Source: Stanieria sp. NIES-3757
Lineage (GTDB): Bacteria > Cyanobacteriota > Cyanobacteriia > Cyanobacteriales > Xenococcaceae
Length of the DNA stretch: 64,000 nucleotides
Direction of reading: 5' to 3'
NCBI GenBank assembly: GCA_002355455.1
Contig: AP017375.1
Location: 1,736,001-1,800,000, forward strand
Positions 27,414 to 35,769 of this stretch are shown here, one piece after another; the stretch's first letter is position 1; every line of letters begins with the position of its first letter. The position numbers were made by a program, and so were the translations under genes. The notes under the pieces were generated by a model, which saw only the letters and a list, made by a program, of their open reading frames with translations, searched no databases and was not told the DNA's origin.

Positions 27414-30365
27414 ATGACGCTCGTACAAGTTTGGGGTTCTTTAGCCATTTTTATCATTTGTCCTCTGTTAGGAGGATTACCCCTAATCGATTGGCTTACT
27501 TACGCTTTAACCGGTCGTCAATTAACAAAATTGGGAACGGGAAATGTGTCAGTATCAGCAGCCTTTTATCACGGTGGCACTTTAGCAGGGATACTGGCGG
27601 TTTTATCCGAGGCAGCGAAAGGAATTGTGGCGATTTTATTAGCAAGGATGTTTTTTCCCGTTAATTCAGTTTGGGAAATAATTGCCTTAATTGCTTTAGT
27701 GATGGGACGTTATTGGTTAAGTAAAGGAGCAGGAACTACTAATGTAGTGTGGGGAATAGTTGTTCATGATGCGATCGCAGCAGGATTAATTTTCTTTATT
27801 TCTGGAGTCAGTTTTACAATTAATCGTAATCGTTCAACGGCTAAATATAGTGTCTTAGTTCTGTTAACTCTTATTATTGCTCTGCGTCATCCAGAACAAC
27901 CAGAATATGGCATCATCACTTTGGCTTTGTCTACTTTACTCGCCTGGATTTATCAACAAATACCTGACGATCTCGATTTATCTGTAACCAAAGCAACTAG
28001 TAATTCACAAACCATGTTCCGTTTCTTTCGCGGTAATAAAAATCTTAAATCTTTAGATGTTCAACTCGATGCTACTCAAGTGGGACAGAAAGCTGCTAAT
28101 TTAGCTTTTCTCAAAAAACTTGGTTATCCTGTTCCTGATGGTTGGGTACTCTTTCCTGGAGACGACCCTAATCAGATTGTTAAATATTTAGAGCCATCAG
28201 TTCAACAACCTTTAGTAGTTCGTTCTTCAGCAATTGGAGAAGATACTCAAAGCGATTCAGCAGCAGGGCAATATCTGAGTATTCTTAATATTACCAATCA
28301 GGAGATGCTCAAAACTGCTATCCTTGATTGTCAAGTATCTTATCTGGAGTCGACTGCTAGAGAGTATCGTCGCAGTCGTCAGCAGCATGAGCAATCGCTA
28401 GCGGTGTTAATTCAAAAACAGATCGAAGGTATTTATTCAGGAGTTGCTTTTAGTCGCGATCCTGTTGATAGTGTCAATGAGGGAATTGCGATCGAAGTTT
28501 TACCAGGAGATGCAACTCAAGTAGTTTCGGGTAAGGTGACTCCTTATAGATATCGCGTGATCATGCCAGACTTATCTTTATCGGTAATCGATAAAGATAG
28601 AAATCATCGTTCAATTAAGATTATTCACGAAAATTCAACTAGTTCCACAGAGCAAACTATTCCCACAGAAATTTTGGAATCGGTAGCTTTACTAGCTCAA
28701 GAAATGGAAGAATTGTTTCAAGGTATTCCTCAAGACTTAGAATGGACTTATGATGGCGAAAAAATTTGGTTGTTACAAGTACGTCCGATCACTACTCTAC
28801 AACCGATTTGGACTAGAAAAATTGCTTCAGAAGTAATTCCAGGGGTAATTCGTCCTCTCACTTGGTCGATCAATCAACCTCTTACTTGTGGTGTCTGGGG
28901 AAAATTATTTACCTTAGTTTTAGGTCAAAAATCAGTTCGAGGTCTAGACTTCAATCAAACGGCTACCCTGCATTTTTCTCAAGCTTACTTTAATGCTACT
29001 TTGTTGGGGACAATTTTTCGTCGCATGGGTTTACCACCCGAAAGCTTAGAATTTTTGACCAGAGGGGAATCCTTTACCAAACCACCAATTCAATCTACTC
29101 TCAAAAACCTCCCTGGATTATGGCGATTACTACAAAGAGAATTAAACTTAGCTAAAGATTTTCAACGCGATCGCCAAAAAATCTTTTTTCCTACTCTCAG
29201 AGAGTTAGAAACAACTCCAGCTAAAAATTTATCCGATCATGCCATTCTAGAACGTATCGAAAAGATTTTAGCAGCCCTTGACCAAGCTACTTACTATACT
29301 ATTCTTGCTCCTCTAAGTTTGGCACTCAGACAAGCAACTTTCCAAATTCCAGAAACTAATTTGAATCATAGTCAAACACCAGAATTAGAGTCAATGCGAA
29401 CTTTAGCTTGTTTAGCTTCCGATACTCGGAAATTATTAGCTGCTGAAAAAATCACTTTAAATTCTTGTGCTTCTCTCTTTGTTCAAATTGCCGAAAATCC
29501 TGAAGGCGAAAGCATTTTAACTAGATTTGAGCAATGGTTAGAAAAATATGGTTACTTGAGTGAAGTTGCTACTGATATTGCTGTACCTCGTTGGCGAGAA
29601 AATCCTCGTCCAATCCGAGAAATTTTTACTCAATTTTTCTTCGATTCAGAAAAAAGAAAACAAGCTGAATCTTTTCGTCACACAACCTCCAAATCTTGGT
29701 TAACCAAGTCAGTCCAACAAAGATTAAATCTCAAAAATTGCTCTAGTGAAATTTACAATAAGTTACTTGCTCACCTACGGTGGAGTTTTTTAGCTTTAGA
29801 AGAAAACTGGCTCAAAGAAGGTAAACTTTCAAACCCAGAAACAATCTTTTTTCTGAAATTTAATGAAATTAATTCCATTATTAGAGAACCATCCGTAGAT
29901 GATGGTCAACAATTGTCTAAATTGATTGAGCAAAGACAACAAAAATGGCAACAAGAGCGAGAATTAAAACAGATACCTTATTTAGTGTACGGCTATCCAG
30001 ATTACACAGTTTTAAACAATTTTTCGCTTTCTGCTTTTGAGCGACCAAGGTTTAAAGGAATTGGTGGTAGCGGGGGAGAAATCGAAGGATACATCAAGGT
30101 TTTATCTAGTCTGAATGCCAATATCGACGTAGATAAAGAAACAATTCTGGTAGTACCGTATACTGATGCTGGTTGGTCACCAGTGCTTGCTCGCGTAGGG
30201 GGTTTAATTGCTGAAGTTGGCGGTCGTCTTTCCCACGGTGCGATTATTGCTCGTGAATATAACATTCCCGCAGTGATGGATATTCCTCATGCTACTCAAC
30301 TGTTACAAACCGGTCAGCGAGTTAAAATCAATGGTTATACAGGAATCGTTGAGATTATAAATTAA
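27414..30365 (+). CDS. PlsY-like membrane domain fused to PEP-synthase/rifampin-phosphotransferase-like dikinase
   Basis: Residues 1-185 are a five- to six-helix membrane domain resembling PlsY acyl-phosphate:glycerol-3-phosphate acyltransferase ('LTKLGTGNVSVSAAFYHGG', 'SEAAKGIVAILLA'). The usual GSGNPGATN, GHxFPVFL and GGKG motifs are only partly kept (GTGN; GRYW; KGAGTTN), so acyltransferase activity is doubtful. Residues about 215-465 are a PPDK-type ATP-grasp ('QVGQKAANLAFL', 'VVRSSAIGED', 'IYSGVAFSRDPV', 'LLQVRPIT'). Residues 470-870 are a helical central domain. Residues about 890-983 are the swivelling phospho-His domain, with 'GGRLSHGAIIAREYNIPAV' and His941. The latter three match the order in rifampin phosphotransferases. 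Substrate unknown. A CorC-like gene follows after 10 nt. Confidence 0.82.
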   Translation: MTLVQVWGSLAIFIICPLLGGLPLIDWLTYALTGRQLTKLGTGNVSVSAAFYHGGTLAGILAVLSEAAKGIVAILLARMFFPVNSVWEIIALIALVMGRYWLSKGAGTTNVVWGIVVHDAIAAGLIFFISGVSFTINRNRSTAKYSVLVLLTLIIALRHPEQPEYGIITLALSTLLAWIYQQIPDDLDLSVTKATSNSQTMFRFFRGNKNLKSLDVQLDATQVGQKAANLAFLKKLGYPVPDGWVLFPGDDPNQIVKYLEPSVQQPLVVRSSAIGEDTQSDSAAGQYLSILNITNQEMLKTAILDCQVSYLESTAREYRRSRQQHEQSLAVLIQKQIEGIYSGVAFSRDPVDSVNEGIAIEVLPGDATQVVSGKVTPYRYRVIMPDLSLSVIDKDRNHRSIKIIHENSTSSTEQTIPTEILESVALLAQEMEELFQGIPQDLEWTYDGEKIWLLQVRPITTLQPIWTRKIASEVIPGVIRPLTWSINQPLTCGVWGKLFTLVLGQKSVRGLDFNQTATLHFSQAYFNATLLGTIFRRMGLPPESLEFLTRGESFTKPPIQSTLKNLPGLWRLLQRELNLAKDFQRDRQKIFFPTLRELETTPAKNLSDHAILERIEKILAALDQATYYTILAPLSLALRQATFQIPETNLNHSQTPELESMRTLACLASDTRKLLAAEKITLNSCASLFVQIAENPEGESILTRFEQWLEKYGYLSEVATDIAVPRWRENPRPIREIFTQFFFDSEKRKQAESFRHTTSKSWLTKSVQQRLNLKNCSSEIYNKLLAHLRWSFLALEENWLKEGKLSNPETIFFLKFNEINSIIREPSVDDGQQLSKLIEQRQQKWQQERELKQIPYLVYGYPDYTVLNNFSLSAFERPRFKGIGGSGGEIEGYIKVLSSLNANIDVDKETILVVPYTDAGWSPVLARVGGLIAEVGGRLSHGAIIAREYNIPAVMDIPHATQLLQTGQRVKINGYTGIVEIIN

Positions 30366-30375
30366 ATCAATTTAC

Positions 30376-31434
30376 ATGCTTATTACTCTTATTATTAGTG
30401 TCGTTATAGTTATTTCTGGTTCGGCAATTTGTTCGGCTTCAGAAGCTGCAATTTTGTCTGTTCCTTTAATTAGAGTTCGGCAACTAGCTCAATCAAAAAA
30501 ACCTGCCACCTTAGCTCTTCTCGGAATTCGTAATAAAATTAATCGTCCAATTGGTACGATTGTTATTCTAAACAACATTTTTAATATTGTTGGCAGTATT
30601 TTAATTGGTTCCTTAGCAGCAGATGTTTTAGGTGATGCCTGGTTAGGTTTATTTTCTGGCATTTTAACGTTTTTAATTATTATTTTTGGAGAAATTATTC
30701 CAAAAACTGTAGGCGAACGTTATTCTACAAATATTTCTTTATTTATTGCTATTCCTGTTAGATTCCTCACAATTTTATTTACTCCTTTAGTTTGGTTAGT
30801 TGAGCGTATTACAGCACCTTTTACTAAAGGAAGAGTTCTTCCTACTACTAATGAAGCAGAAATTAAATTTTTAACGAGAATCGGTTATCAAGAAGGAGTA
30901 ATTGAAGACGACGAAGCAGAAATGATTCAAAGGGTTTTTCAGTTAAATGATTTAACAGCAGCAGATTTGATGACCCCGAGAATTATTATTACTTATTTAA
31001 AAGGTGGTCTAACTTTAACTGAATGTAAACAAGACATTATTCAATCTCAACACACTCGTATTTTAGTCATTGAAAATTCGATTGATAATGTCATTGGTTT
31101 AGTTTTAAAAGATGAATTACTTACCGCCATGATTGAAGGAAACAAAGAACAGTTGATTGCCAGTTTGTCCCGTCAAGTTCGCTTTGTTCCAGAAACAATT
31201 AGAGCCGATAAGTTACTCAAAGTTTTCCAAGAAACCCGAGAACATTTAGCAGTTGTTTTAGATGAATATGGCGGTGTGGCTGGTGTGGTTACACTAGAAG
31301 ATGTTTTAGAAGTATTAACTGGTGAAATTGTCGATGAAACAGACCGCAACGTCGATTTACAAGAAATTGCTCGCCAAAAAAGAAAGCGTTTGTTGTACTC
31401 AAAGGGAATAGTAAACGAAAACTCAGAAATTTAA
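30376..31434 (+). CDS. CNNM/CorC (HlyC)-family protein, DUF21 plus CBS domains
   Basis: The N-terminal DUF21 transmembrane domain (about residues 1-150, 'SASEAAILSVPLIRVRQLA' and 'IIFGEIIPKTVGERYS') is followed by a CBS pair (about 190-320, 'DLMTPRIIITYLKGG' and 'HLAVVLDEYGGVAGVVTLED'). Members are Mg2+/Co2+ efflux or Na+-coupled Mg transporters. The protein ends soon after the CBS pair and lacks the C-terminal CorC_HlyC transporter-associated domain. It starts 10 nt after the PlsY/dikinase gene, so they are almost certainly cotranscribed. Confidence 0.88.
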   Translation: MLITLIISVVIVISGSAICSASEAAILSVPLIRVRQLAQSKKPATLALLGIRNKINRPIGTIVILNNIFNIVGSILIGSLAADVLGDAWLGLFSGILTFLIIIFGEIIPKTVGERYSTNISLFIAIPVRFLTILFTPLVWLVERITAPFTKGRVLPTTNEAEIKFLTRIGYQEGVIEDDEAEMIQRVFQLNDLTAADLMTPRIIITYLKGGLTLTECKQDIIQSQHTRILVIENSIDNVIGLVLKDELLTAMIEGNKEQLIASLSRQVRFVPETIRADKLLKVFQETREHLAVVLDEYGGVAGVVTLEDVLEVLTGEIVDETDRNVDLQEIARQKRKRLLYSKGIVNENSEI

Positions 31435-31563
31435 TTAAATTCAAACTTGTATAAAAAGTAAACCGTTTTTCTTGCTCGTAGAACTTCTATCTAGCGAATG
31501 ATTTAGCCAAGAGATGAAATCAAGTAAAAATTAGAATACTGAATCTTATAGAAATTGTATTCA

Positions 31564-32010
31564 ATGAAACTAAATTATTTAATCAAAGGGCTTTCAACCG
31601 CAAGACGCTGGATAGCTACAACTTTATTTTGTTTTTTAGCGATCGCTTTAGTTTGGCAAGGTGCATTTTTCTCAAACCAAGTAGCAATGGCTAATCCTAT
31701 TACCAATTTGATTGCCACCAAAGATGCAGGTGATGTGGTTCAAGACAAAGCTAGTGAAGATGCTGGACGAGCCAAGAATTTTGTCCGAGATACGGCTGAT
31801 CAGGTTAAGCAAACTGCTAAAACTAATGCAGCTAAAGTAGACCAAGCAACGGATAATGGTAGCTTTATTGAACGCAAAGCCAAAAAAGATGCAGCTCGAA
31901 TTGAACAAAGAGCAAATGAAGACGCAGCTAGAACTCAAAAAGCAGTAGACGAAAGCAAAAATATTGTTGAACGTACTGTTGATAGCATTAAGAATGTTTT
32001 TAGCAATTAG
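31564..32010 (+). CDS. Secreted amphipathic-repeat (LEA/apolipoprotein-like) protein
   Basis: The signal sequence has a basic start, a hydrophobic core (about residues 18-35) and a likely cleavage after 'VAMA'. The mature part of about 100 residues is highly polar, rich in Ala, Lys, Asp and Glu, with repeated 'A..K...DA.R...' spacing ('KAKKDAARIEQRANEDAART'). This predicts long amphipathic helices as in group 3 LEA or apolipoprotein-like proteins. It probably acts in the periplasm or lumen, in desiccation or membrane protection (inference). ATG 31564 is preferred over an upstream TTG at 31555. A strong terminator follows. Confidence 0.7.
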   Translation: MKLNYLIKGLSTARRWIATTLFCFLAIALVWQGAFFSNQVAMANPITNLIATKDAGDVVQDKASEDAGRAKNFVRDTADQVKQTAKTNAAKVDQATDNGSFIERKAKKDAARIEQRANEDAARTQKAVDESKNIVERTVDSIKNVFSN

Positions 32011-32053
32011 TCTTAAATCTAGTTCTGGTTTGTTATTTTTCTAAGGCTTTTTG

Positions 32054-32077
32054 AAATCCCCCAATTATGGGGGATTT
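32054..32077 (+). terminator. Terminator after the LEA-like gene
   Basis: The 9-bp stem AAATCCCCC (32054-32062)/GGGGGATTT (32069-32077) has a 6-nt loop and is followed by TAACTAGTTTTTT, 44 nt past the stop codon. Confidence 0.75.
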
Positions 32078-32253
32078 TAACTAGTTTTTTTATTGATTAA
32101 ATATTATTTATATCAAACTGCTCCAATATTTAAAATCTGCAATTTAATTCTTTTTTAATTATTAAAAACTATTATTGGTTTTAATAATTCCTGTAGTTAA
32201 AAGCCAAACTTATCCTTGAAAACAATACGCCATCAACTACAGGAGCAATGATT

Positions 32254-32406
32254 TTAAACCATGCCAAATAACACTACAAATGTAAATAGACAAACTCCAA
32301 CTATTAACAAAGCAATGATTGTTCCATAGGGAGCATGATTAGTTCGGTCTAGATAGGTATTAACTTTTTGATCTTTTTCTTCAGGATGCCAAATCATGCT
32401 TCTCAT
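32254..32406 (-). CDS. 50-residue single-pass membrane protein
   Basis: The short ORF starts at ATG 32406 with GAGG 8 nt upstream and encodes 50 residues. A polar N-terminus ('WHPEEKDQKVNTYLDRTNHA') is followed by 'PYGT' and one hydrophobic helix ('IIALLIVGVCLFTFVVLFG'). The organised RBS, the composition and the clean topology argue for a real small gene. It resembles the size class of cyanobacterial photosystem and cytochrome accessory subunits, but I do not recognise the family. Confidence 0.6.
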   Translation of the reverse strand: MRSMIWHPEEKDQKVNTYLDRTNHAPYGTIIALLIVGVCLFTFVVLFGMV

Positions 32407-33053
32407 AATTATTACCTCAGTTATTGATAACGAATCTTGACCACGGTCTGTGCCGTCCTCGTCGTCTTAGATTAGAGCGAAGTAATCTGCGACTAACTTA
32501 AATTTTAATAATTAGTTCAATCATTTCTGAGAAATATTGATGAAATAGCAATATTATTAATTTTGTGTATTAGAAATTAATTCGCTCTTAATTAAGGTAC
32601 AAAAAAATATACAATTAATCTAAAAATTAAGTGACGCTCATTATAAATTATATTTTAAATATTTTCGCTCATTGACTATCCGAAATAATTCTTTAGAGTA
32701 ATTAAAAATCTGAATTAATTCGGTTAATCAAGTTTTTTTACCACAGTTTTTTTGGTAAAAATAAATTATATCTACAAAAAAGCCTTAAAATTTGCCAAAA
32801 AAACCAAAAAAATCTATCTTTCTTCCAATGTCATTAAACCTTGATTGTGCAATTAATTGAATTAAGCTTAAACTTTATGCAACTGGATAGCTTGAGAACG
32901 AGCCTCGCATCAAAATGGAGAAAAAGCTAATTTAACTAGAAAATTAATCAAGCTGCTCGGTAGTCCTTGAAAAATCAAAGTTTAAAGTAATACAAACAAC
33001 AGCAATTTTAATTTTGCTAAGACACTATTAAAGGCATTGAGGAGAAATAACAG
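32407..33053. other. 647-bp AT-rich gap upstream of ald
   Basis: No ORF is supported. A GC-richer patch near 32438-32490 looks like a decayed small repeat. An inverted repeat, TTTTTACCA/TGGTAAAAA, lies at about 32735-32761. The length suggests a long leader or separate promoters for the divergent 50-residue protein gene and ald. Confidence 0.4.
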
Positions 33054-34139
33054 ATGGAAATAGGTGTTCCCAAAGAAACTAAAGACCAAGAATTTCGCGT
33101 TGGCTTGACTCCAAGTAGCGTAGGAGTACTAATTCAAAACAATCATGTTGTTTTTGTTGAAACCGGTGCTGGTGTTGGTGCTGGTTTTAGCGATCGCGAT
33201 TATGTAGCAGTAGGAGCAAAAATTGTTGATAATGCTGCAATGGCTTGGGAGCGAGAATTAGTAGTTAAAGTAAAAGAACCCCTTAAAAGTGAATATGAAT
33301 ATATCCAAGCTGGACAATTATTGTTTACTTATCTTCATTTAGCAGCAGATCGAGCTTTGACTGAATGTTTAGTTAAATCTGGAGTAACCGCGATCGCTTA
33401 TGAAACAGTAGAATTTGATGATGGCAGATTACCGTTACTCACTCCCATGAGTATTATTGCAGGACGTTTATCAGTACAATTTGGTGCTAGATATTTAGAA
33501 AAGCAACAGGGAGGAAGAGGAGTATTATTAGGTGGTATTCCCGGAGTACGTCCTGGGAGAGTAGTTATTCTTGGTGGTGGAGTAGTCGGAACAGAAGCAG
33601 CTAAAATTGCGGTAGGCATGGGAGCGCGAGTTCAAATTATTGATATTAATGTCGAGCGTCTGGCTTATTTAGAAACTCTGTTTGGTTCTCGCGTAGAATT
33701 ACTTTATAGTAGTCCTGCCCAAATTGAAGCAGTTGTTGCTGAAGCAGATTTATTAATTGGTGCGGTATTGGTAGTAGGTAAAAAAGCACCTATTTTAGTT
33801 AATCGTAATTTAGTCAAACAAATGCATCCAGGTTCGGTAATTGTTGATGTTGCAGTAGACCAAGGTGGTTGTGTCGAAACTTTACGCCCTACCTCTCATA
33901 CTAATCCTATTTATATTGAAGAAGAAGTGGTTCATTTTGGCGTTCCCAATATGCCTGGTGCTGTACCTTGGACTTCTACACAAGCATTAAATAATAGTAC
34001 TTTGCCCTATGTATTGAAGTTAGCTAATTTTGGCTTAAATGCTTTGAGTAAAGATACTGCTTTAGCTAAAGGGTTGAATGTCAAAAATTATCAAATTATT
34101 CATCCTGCTGTCCAAGAAGTTTTTCCCGATTTAGCATAG
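33054..34139 (+). CDS. ald: Alanine dehydrogenase
   Basis: Ald catalyses reversible NAD-dependent oxidative deamination of L-alanine to pyruvate and ammonia, and serves nitrogen metabolism in cyanobacteria. The N-terminal 'EIGVPKETKDQEFRVGLTP' and 'VVKVKEPLKSEY' contain the substrate-binding Arg and Lys. A Rossmann nucleotide fold lies at about 160-200 ('VVILGGGVVGTEAAKIAVGM'). The length of 361 is normal. AGGAG lies 11 nt upstream of the ATG. It is convergent with glgA across a hairpin. Confidence 0.95.
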   Translation: MEIGVPKETKDQEFRVGLTPSSVGVLIQNNHVVFVETGAGVGAGFSDRDYVAVGAKIVDNAAMAWERELVVKVKEPLKSEYEYIQAGQLLFTYLHLAADRALTECLVKSGVTAIAYETVEFDDGRLPLLTPMSIIAGRLSVQFGARYLEKQQGGRGVLLGGIPGVRPGRVVILGGGVVGTEAAKIAVGMGARVQIIDINVERLAYLETLFGSRVELLYSSPAQIEAVVAEADLLIGAVLVVGKKAPILVNRNLVKQMHPGSVIVDVAVDQGGCVETLRPTSHTNPIYIEEEVVHFGVPNMPGAVPWTSTQALNNSTLPYVLKLANFGLNALSKDTALAKGLNVKNYQIIHPAVQEVFPDLA

Positions 34140-34142
34140 TAG

Positions 34143-34162
34143 GGGCGAATGGCTATTCGCCC
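34143..34162. terminator. Bidirectional hairpin between ald and glgA
   Basis: The 8-bp stem GGGCGAAT (34143-34150)/ATTCGCCC (34155-34162) has a GGCT loop. It lies in the 47-bp gap between convergent genes. The same hairpin sequence type is a common dispersed cyanobacterial repeat. Confidence 0.65.
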
Positions 34163-34186
34163 TTACCAGGATTTCTTCGTTTTTAT

Positions 34187-35659
34187 CTACGCCTTGATAA
34201 ATTCATAAACATTCATGTATTGCGCCCCTGGATTATTCCACGAGAAATCGTATTCCATTCCTTGCTGGGTCAGTTGTTCAAATTCTTTGGGATATTGATA
34301 CCACAAACTAATTGCCCGTTCCATTGCCGATTCTAAAGCAGGAGTATCGGTTTGATAAAACACATAACCATTGCGTTTTTCTGGAGCATGATCAGGATCG
34401 TAATCGCGGTCAAATACAGTGCTGACTAATCCCCCTACTCCCCTGACAATTGGAACAGTACCATATTTCATACCAATAATTTGAGTGAGTCCGCAGGGTT
34501 CATAATTACTAGGCACGATGATCATATCAGACCCTGCATAAATCAGGTGAGCTAATTCTTCGTTAAAACCAAGTTCGAGATGAACATCGGGATGATCGTT
34601 TAAAAAGCCTTTTTCATGCCAGAACCAGTCATTGATTGCTTTTTCCGTTGCCGAACCCAGTAAAACAAATTGCGCTCCATGATGAATCGCATAATAAATA
34701 GCATGATGAACCAAATGTACGCCTTTTTGTTGATCGAGACGACCGATATAGGCAATAAGTGGTTTATCTACATCTTGAAGTAATAATCTTTCGCGTAGAG
34801 CTTTTTTATTCTTAGCTTTATTCTCTAACTGATCGATATTGTAGTGGTGAGGAATATATTTATCGATTTCAGGATTCCAAACATCATAATCGACACCGTT
34901 GAGGATACCGCTAAATTTGCTTTGATGAAGTTCTAAAGTGTGTCCTAAACCATAACCTTCTTCACCGTAGTGAGCTTCCCAAGCGTGGTGAGGAGAAACA
35001 GTATTAACATAATTAGAATAAACAATCCCGCCTTTCATGAAATTAATCGCAAAAGGATTAAAATTGTCTCTCAAGCGATCGTAGTCATAATAATAGGATT
35101 CTTGATTTAAACCTGTTGCTAGTAAAACCTCATTCCCTGCAAACCCTTGGTGTTTAAAGTTATGAATCGTATAACATACCCGTTGGTTACTCATGCCATG
35201 ATATTGGTAGATTTCATAAAGCATGACGGGAACTAAACCAGTTTGCCAGTCGTGACAATGAATAATATCGGGACGTTTATTACTTACTAATAAAAACTCT
35301 AAAGCAGCCTTGCTAAAGAAAGCAAAACGGAGGTTATCGTCTGAGCTACCATAATAATGACCCCGATTAAAGAAATTATCCTGCGAATTGGGTTTAATAA
35401 AGAAACATAATCGTCCGTGTACCCACCCACAATACACTGAACAGTTAATTGCACCATCATACCAAGGTACCCAAAGATCGCGGTAGGCATCGTGGAGACC
35501 CCAAATATGGTCGTAGCGCATACAATCGTACATGGGCAGAATAATTTCAACGCAATTACCCCGAACTTCTAGTTCTCTGCTGAGTCCATAGACTACGTCA
35601 CCTAAACCACCAGCTTTGATCACAGGAGCGCATTCAGAGGCAATCTGCACGATGTACAT
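34187..35659 (-). CDS. glgA: Glycogen (starch) synthase GlgA, cyanobacterial type 2
   Basis: This GT5 glucosyltransferase extends alpha-1,4-glucan from ADP-glucose. The N-terminal 'MYIVQIASECAPVIKAGGLG' holds the ADP-glucose-binding K-x-GGL-D motif in the form KAGGLGDV. The C-terminal block 'IIVPSNYEPCGLTQIIGMKYG' is the second signature, with its Glu. The 490-residue length and the sequence style (tyrosine-rich centre) match the second GlgA isoform of cyanobacteria as I recall it. An isolated minus-strand gene. Confidence 0.92.
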   Translation of the reverse strand: MYIVQIASECAPVIKAGGLGDVVYGLSRELEVRGNCVEIILPMYDCMRYDHIWGLHDAYRDLWVPWYDGAINCSVYCGWVHGRLCFFIKPNSQDNFFNRGHYYGSSDDNLRFAFFSKAALEFLLVSNKRPDIIHCHDWQTGLVPVMLYEIYQYHGMSNQRVCYTIHNFKHQGFAGNEVLLATGLNQESYYYDYDRLRDNFNPFAINFMKGGIVYSNYVNTVSPHHAWEAHYGEEGYGLGHTLELHQSKFSGILNGVDYDVWNPEIDKYIPHHYNIDQLENKAKNKKALRERLLLQDVDKPLIAYIGRLDQQKGVHLVHHAIYYAIHHGAQFVLLGSATEKAINDWFWHEKGFLNDHPDVHLELGFNEELAHLIYAGSDMIIVPSNYEPCGLTQIIGMKYGTVPIVRGVGGLVSTVFDRDYDPDHAPEKRNGYVFYQTDTPALESAMERAISLWYQYPKEFEQLTQQGMEYDFSWNNPGAQYMNVYEFIKA

Positions 35660-35769
35660 AATTTAGATCCTCGCTTAATAAAACTTTATTTTATATATTT
35701 TCTTTAAAATACTAGCGTAGCTTGTGAAATATCTGAGTATTCAAACCTAATTGTTTAGTTCAAAATAGA

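Noticed and set aside
27401-27664. 87-residue plus-strand ORF
   Set aside because: It overlaps the start of the PlsY/dikinase gene in another frame and has no membrane or other motif in the right order.
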